Of a stretch of 64,000 nt of DNA, positions 61,782-64,000 are shown piece by piece. The notes under the pieces were generated by a model. The model had not been told where the DNA came from. It saw only the letters and a program-made list of their open reading frames with translations, and searched no databases. Position numbers and translations under genes: made by a program. The stretch's first letter is position 1. Every line of letters starts with the position of its first letter. This DNA is from Methanospirillum lacunae (GTDB lineage: Archaea > Halobacteriota > Methanomicrobia > Methanomicrobiales > Methanospirillaceae): assembly GCF_046195335.1 (NCBI RefSeq), contig NZ_CP176093.1; one strand, given 5' to 3'.

Positions 61782-62699
61782 TCATTCATATTCGATAGTT
61801 GCCGGCGGTTTGGGCGTGATATCATAGACCACCCGTGAAACTGCCGGGATAGTTGAGGTTATACGACCCTGGATCTCTGCCAGGTCTTCCCAGGTGATCT
61901 CTATTGGATCAGCGGTCATTCCATCGCGTGAGTTCACTGCTCTCACTGCAACGATCCACCCATGTAATCGGTTATCACCTTTTACACCGGTACCAAGACC
62001 GACGAGTGCTGCAAGGCATTGCCATGGACGGTACTTCTCAACCAGGACATCTTCAACGATTGCATTTGCTTCCCTGACCACCTCAATCGCTTCACGGGTG
62101 ATCGCTCCGACCACCCTGACTGAGAGACCAGGACCTGGGAACGGCATTCGATGTGCTATCTCACCTGGTAGTCCAAGGGCTTCAGCCACATCTCTTACTT
62201 CATCCTTGTATAGTTCACGGAGTGGCTCAATCACTTTGCTGAACTCTATCGAGAGGGGCATACCACCAACATTGTGATGACTTTTGATGCCTCCCTCACT
62301 CTCAATACAATCCGGGTAGATCGTTCCCTGGAGCAGGTACCTGGCACCTGTTGCACGGGCTTCACGTTCAAAGATCCTGATAAACTTCTCACCAATGATC
62401 TTACGTTTTTTCTCAGGATCTGACTCACCGGCAAGGGCTGAAATGAACTCCTCGCCTGCGTCAATAATCCTGACACCCAGGTGACCAAATATTTCCTTTA
62501 TCCGTGCGGTTTCTCCCTTGCGCATCAACCCGGTATCAACATAAATCGGGATGAGTTTGTCACCGATTGCACGCGATGCCAGTTCAGCACAGACTGAACT
62601 ATCAACACCACCAGACAGGGCAATGACTGCATGTTCACCTCCTGCCTCTTCCTGAATCCTTCTGATTGATTCTGTAATGAACTTCTCAACCTTGACCAT
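61782..62699 (-). CDS. guaAB: GMP synthase subunit B (ATP pyrophosphatase/amidase acceptor)
   Basis: A 305-residue subunit of the archaeal two-chain GMP synthase. The P-loop is ALSGGVDSSVCAELA; other blocks are IPIYVDTGLMRKGET, LLQGTIYPDCIES, FPGPGLSVRVVGA and the C-terminal KPPATIEYE. It uses ATP to activate XMP; ammonia comes from the separate glutaminase subunit, which is not in this window. Start ATG 62699 shares a base with the pyrG stop (TAATG). Confidence 0.93.
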   Translation of the reverse strand: MVKVEKFITESIRRIQEEAGGEHAVIALSGGVDSSVCAELASRAIGDKLIPIYVDTGLMRKGETARIKEIFGHLGVRIIDAGEEFISALAGESDPEKKRKIIGEKFIRIFEREARATGARYLLQGTIYPDCIESEGGIKSHHNVGGMPLSIEFSKVIEPLRELYKDEVRDVAEALGLPGEIAHRMPFPGPGLSVRVVGAITREAIEVVREANAIVEDVLVEKYRPWQCLAALVGLGTGVKGDNRLHGWIVAVRAVNSRDGMTADPIEITWEDLAEIQGRITSTIPAVSRVVYDITPKPPATIEYE

Positions 62700-64000
62700 T
62701 ATTCTGCTCCCTTCTTCATCTTCAGCGCTGCTTCAACAAACCCGAGGAACGGTGGTGAGGGTCTTGTCGGACGTGATCTGAACTCAGGATGGAACTGGGT
62801 TGCAAAGAAGAACGGATGATCCGGTATCTCGACGATCTCCATTCTGTTCCCCCAGGTTCCTGAGAAGATAAGACCCGCAGCCTCCATTTCAGCGATATAT
62901 GATGGATCCACCTCGTAACGATGACGATGACGTTCGGTGATTTCATCCCCACCATACAACTTCATCGCAAGGGTCCCTGGCTTGACCGTGATCTGATAAT
63001 CACCAAGACGCATAGTCCCTCCAAGTTCTTCGACACCGTCCTGTTCAGGCAGGATGGTAATCACTTCAGTGCCGGCGCTGCACTCACTGCTACACGCATC
63101 GCTCCACCCCAGAACATGACGGGCGTACTCAACAACCGAGAGCTGGAACCCGAGACAGAGTCCGAGTAGTGGGACCTTCTCTTCACGTGCAAACTGAATT
63201 GCACAGATTTTCCCTTCGATCCCCCTGACACCAAATCCTCCAGGGATCAGGATACCATCGCATTCCTTGAGTTCAGCTTTCTCAACACGCTCTGCATCAA
63301 GCCACCTGATTGAAACCTCGGTTGATAGCGACCGTCCTGCATGCTTGAGGGCCTCCTTTATCGAGAGATACACATCCTCTTTTCCGTACTTGCTCACAAT
63401 CCCGATAGTTACCCGCTGGGTATATTCCCGGGTCACCACGCGGTACCAGTCAGGATCAAGGGATTCGTTTGCCAGTTTCAGATGCTGACAGAGCACCTTT
63501 GAGAGCCCTTCTTTCTCAAGTTCCATCGGAACCTGATAGATATCAGGTGCAGTAGTTGCACTGATAACTGCATACTGGGGGATGTCACAGAGAGAGGAGA
63601 TCTTTTTCTTGGTATTGATTGAGATCGGGCGTTCACTTCTTCCAACGATGATATCAGTAAACAACCCGAGTTCACGCAGTGCCTTGACTGAGTGCTGGGT
63701 AGGTTTGGTCTTAAGATCCCCCATAGAGTCAGAAGGCATCAGGGTGACATGAACTAGTGCGCGGTCTTCGGGTGGCAGTTCACTACGCATCTGCCTGACA
63801 GATTCAAGGAATGGCATGCTCTCGATATCTCCGACAGTCCCTCCAACCTCTACAATGCAGATGTCTGCTTCTTTCCCATCAAAGACCTTCTCAGATGCCG
63901 CAATCCTGATGCATTCCTTGATCTGATCTGTAATATGCGGGATGATCTGCACAGTCTGACCAAGATAATCGCCCCTGCGTTCCTTATCGATGACGAGGCG
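62699..64000 (-). CDS. pyrG: CTP synthase, 5' end cut by window
   Basis: The frame stays open to the right window edge, so the N-terminus and its P-loop lie outside; about 433 residues are seen. Visible parts are DYLGQTVQIIPHITDQIKE, EVGGTVGDIESMPFLES and RALVHVTLMP of the synthetase domain, and the glutaminase domain with ILIPGGFGVRG, nucleophile Cys in LLGLCLGFQLSVVEYA, and FATQFHPEFRSRPT. It makes CTP from UTP, ATP and glutamine. The first ATG in view (63952) is internal. It overlaps guaAB by one base. Confidence 0.93.
   Translation of the reverse strand, partial: RLVIDKERRGDYLGQTVQIIPHITDQIKECIRIAASEKVFDGKEADICIVEVGGTVGDIESMPFLESVRQMRSELPPEDRALVHVTLMPSDSMGDLKTKPTQHSVKALRELGLFTDIIVGRSERPISINTKKKISSLCDIPQYAVISATTAPDIYQVPMELEKEGLSKVLCQHLKLANESLDPDWYRVVTREYTQRVTIGIVSKYGKEDVYLSIKEALKHAGRSLSTEVSIRWLDAERVEKAELKECDGILIPGGFGVRGIEGKICAIQFAREEKVPLLGLCLGFQLSVVEYARHVLGWSDACSSECSAGTEVITILPEQDGVEELGGTMRLGDYQITVKPGTLAMKLYGGDEITERHRHRYEVDPSYIAEMEAAGLIFSGTWGNRMEIVEIPDHPFFFATQFHPEFRSRPTRPSPPFLGFVEAALKMKKGAE

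Overview
The window comes from a methanogenic euryarchaeon, most probably of the order Methanomicrobiales; a Methanospirillum-like genome would fit the moderate G+C content, but the genus is inferred, not shown. The evidence is the gene set: F420H2:NADP oxidoreductase, HMG-CoA reductase, archaeal Trm5, archease-RtcB, FEN1, a CDP-alcohol archaeal lipid synthase, a presenilin-type protease, two-subunit pyruvate carboxylase, DUF2551- and DUF2111-type proteins, class III signal-peptide pilins and many PKD/PEGA/TPR surface proteins. Several genes have a TATA-like box 24-32 nt before the start codon, as expected for leaderless archaeal transcripts. I see no rRNA, tRNA, CRISPR array or insertion sequence.

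Layout. 1-3.45 kb: a polyphosphate-type operon (CHAD-phosphoesterase fusion, HD protein, Ppx/GppA-HD protein). 3.46-7.2 kb: iron-sulfur flavoprotein, thioredoxin-type arsenate reductase, and a 2-oxoacid:ferredoxin oxidoreductase in two genes. 7.2-14.9 kb: TPR membrane protein, PNPOx-like flavin protein, DUF255 thioredoxin-fold protein, wHTH-PAS regulator, XRE regulator with a cysteine cluster, PEGA surface protein and a small exported protein. 14.9-22.2 kb: Trm5, HMG-CoA reductase, an exported Ig-like protein, a secreted M13 peptidase, an XRE/DUF2178 pair and CorA.

22.4-35.8 kb is the main accessory region. It holds four pilin-like genes and a DUF4114 surface protein in A+T-rich DNA, then a response regulator-PAS protein and a CHASE4 histidine kinase. 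On the opposite strand lie two TadC-like membrane proteins and a TadA/GspE-type ATPase, with a divergently transcribed KaiC-like protein whose P-loop is degenerate. The gene set suggests a type IV pilus-like assembly system with its substrates and sensors close by.

35.9-40.1 kb (minus strand): small acidic protein, class II aldolase, F420H2:NADP oxidoreductase, thioredoxin, SecD and SecF. 40.2-50.7 kb (plus strand) is a tightly packed block: DUF2551 protein, small unknown, archease, RtcB, a GATase-like protein, a DUF2111 protein, BirA, BioY, two ECF ATPases, EcfT, and PycB/PycA. Here biotin uptake and ligation sit directly beside the main biotin enzyme. 50.7-58.5 kb: PNPOx-like protein, HTH-CBS protein, NOG1-type GTPase, presenilin-like protease, FEN1 and an eight-PKD surface protein. 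58.5-64 kb (minus strand): pyrG (5' end outside the window), guaAB, argD-like, hisC, a NMP kinase and a CDP-alcohol phosphatidyltransferase, packed as one probable operon.
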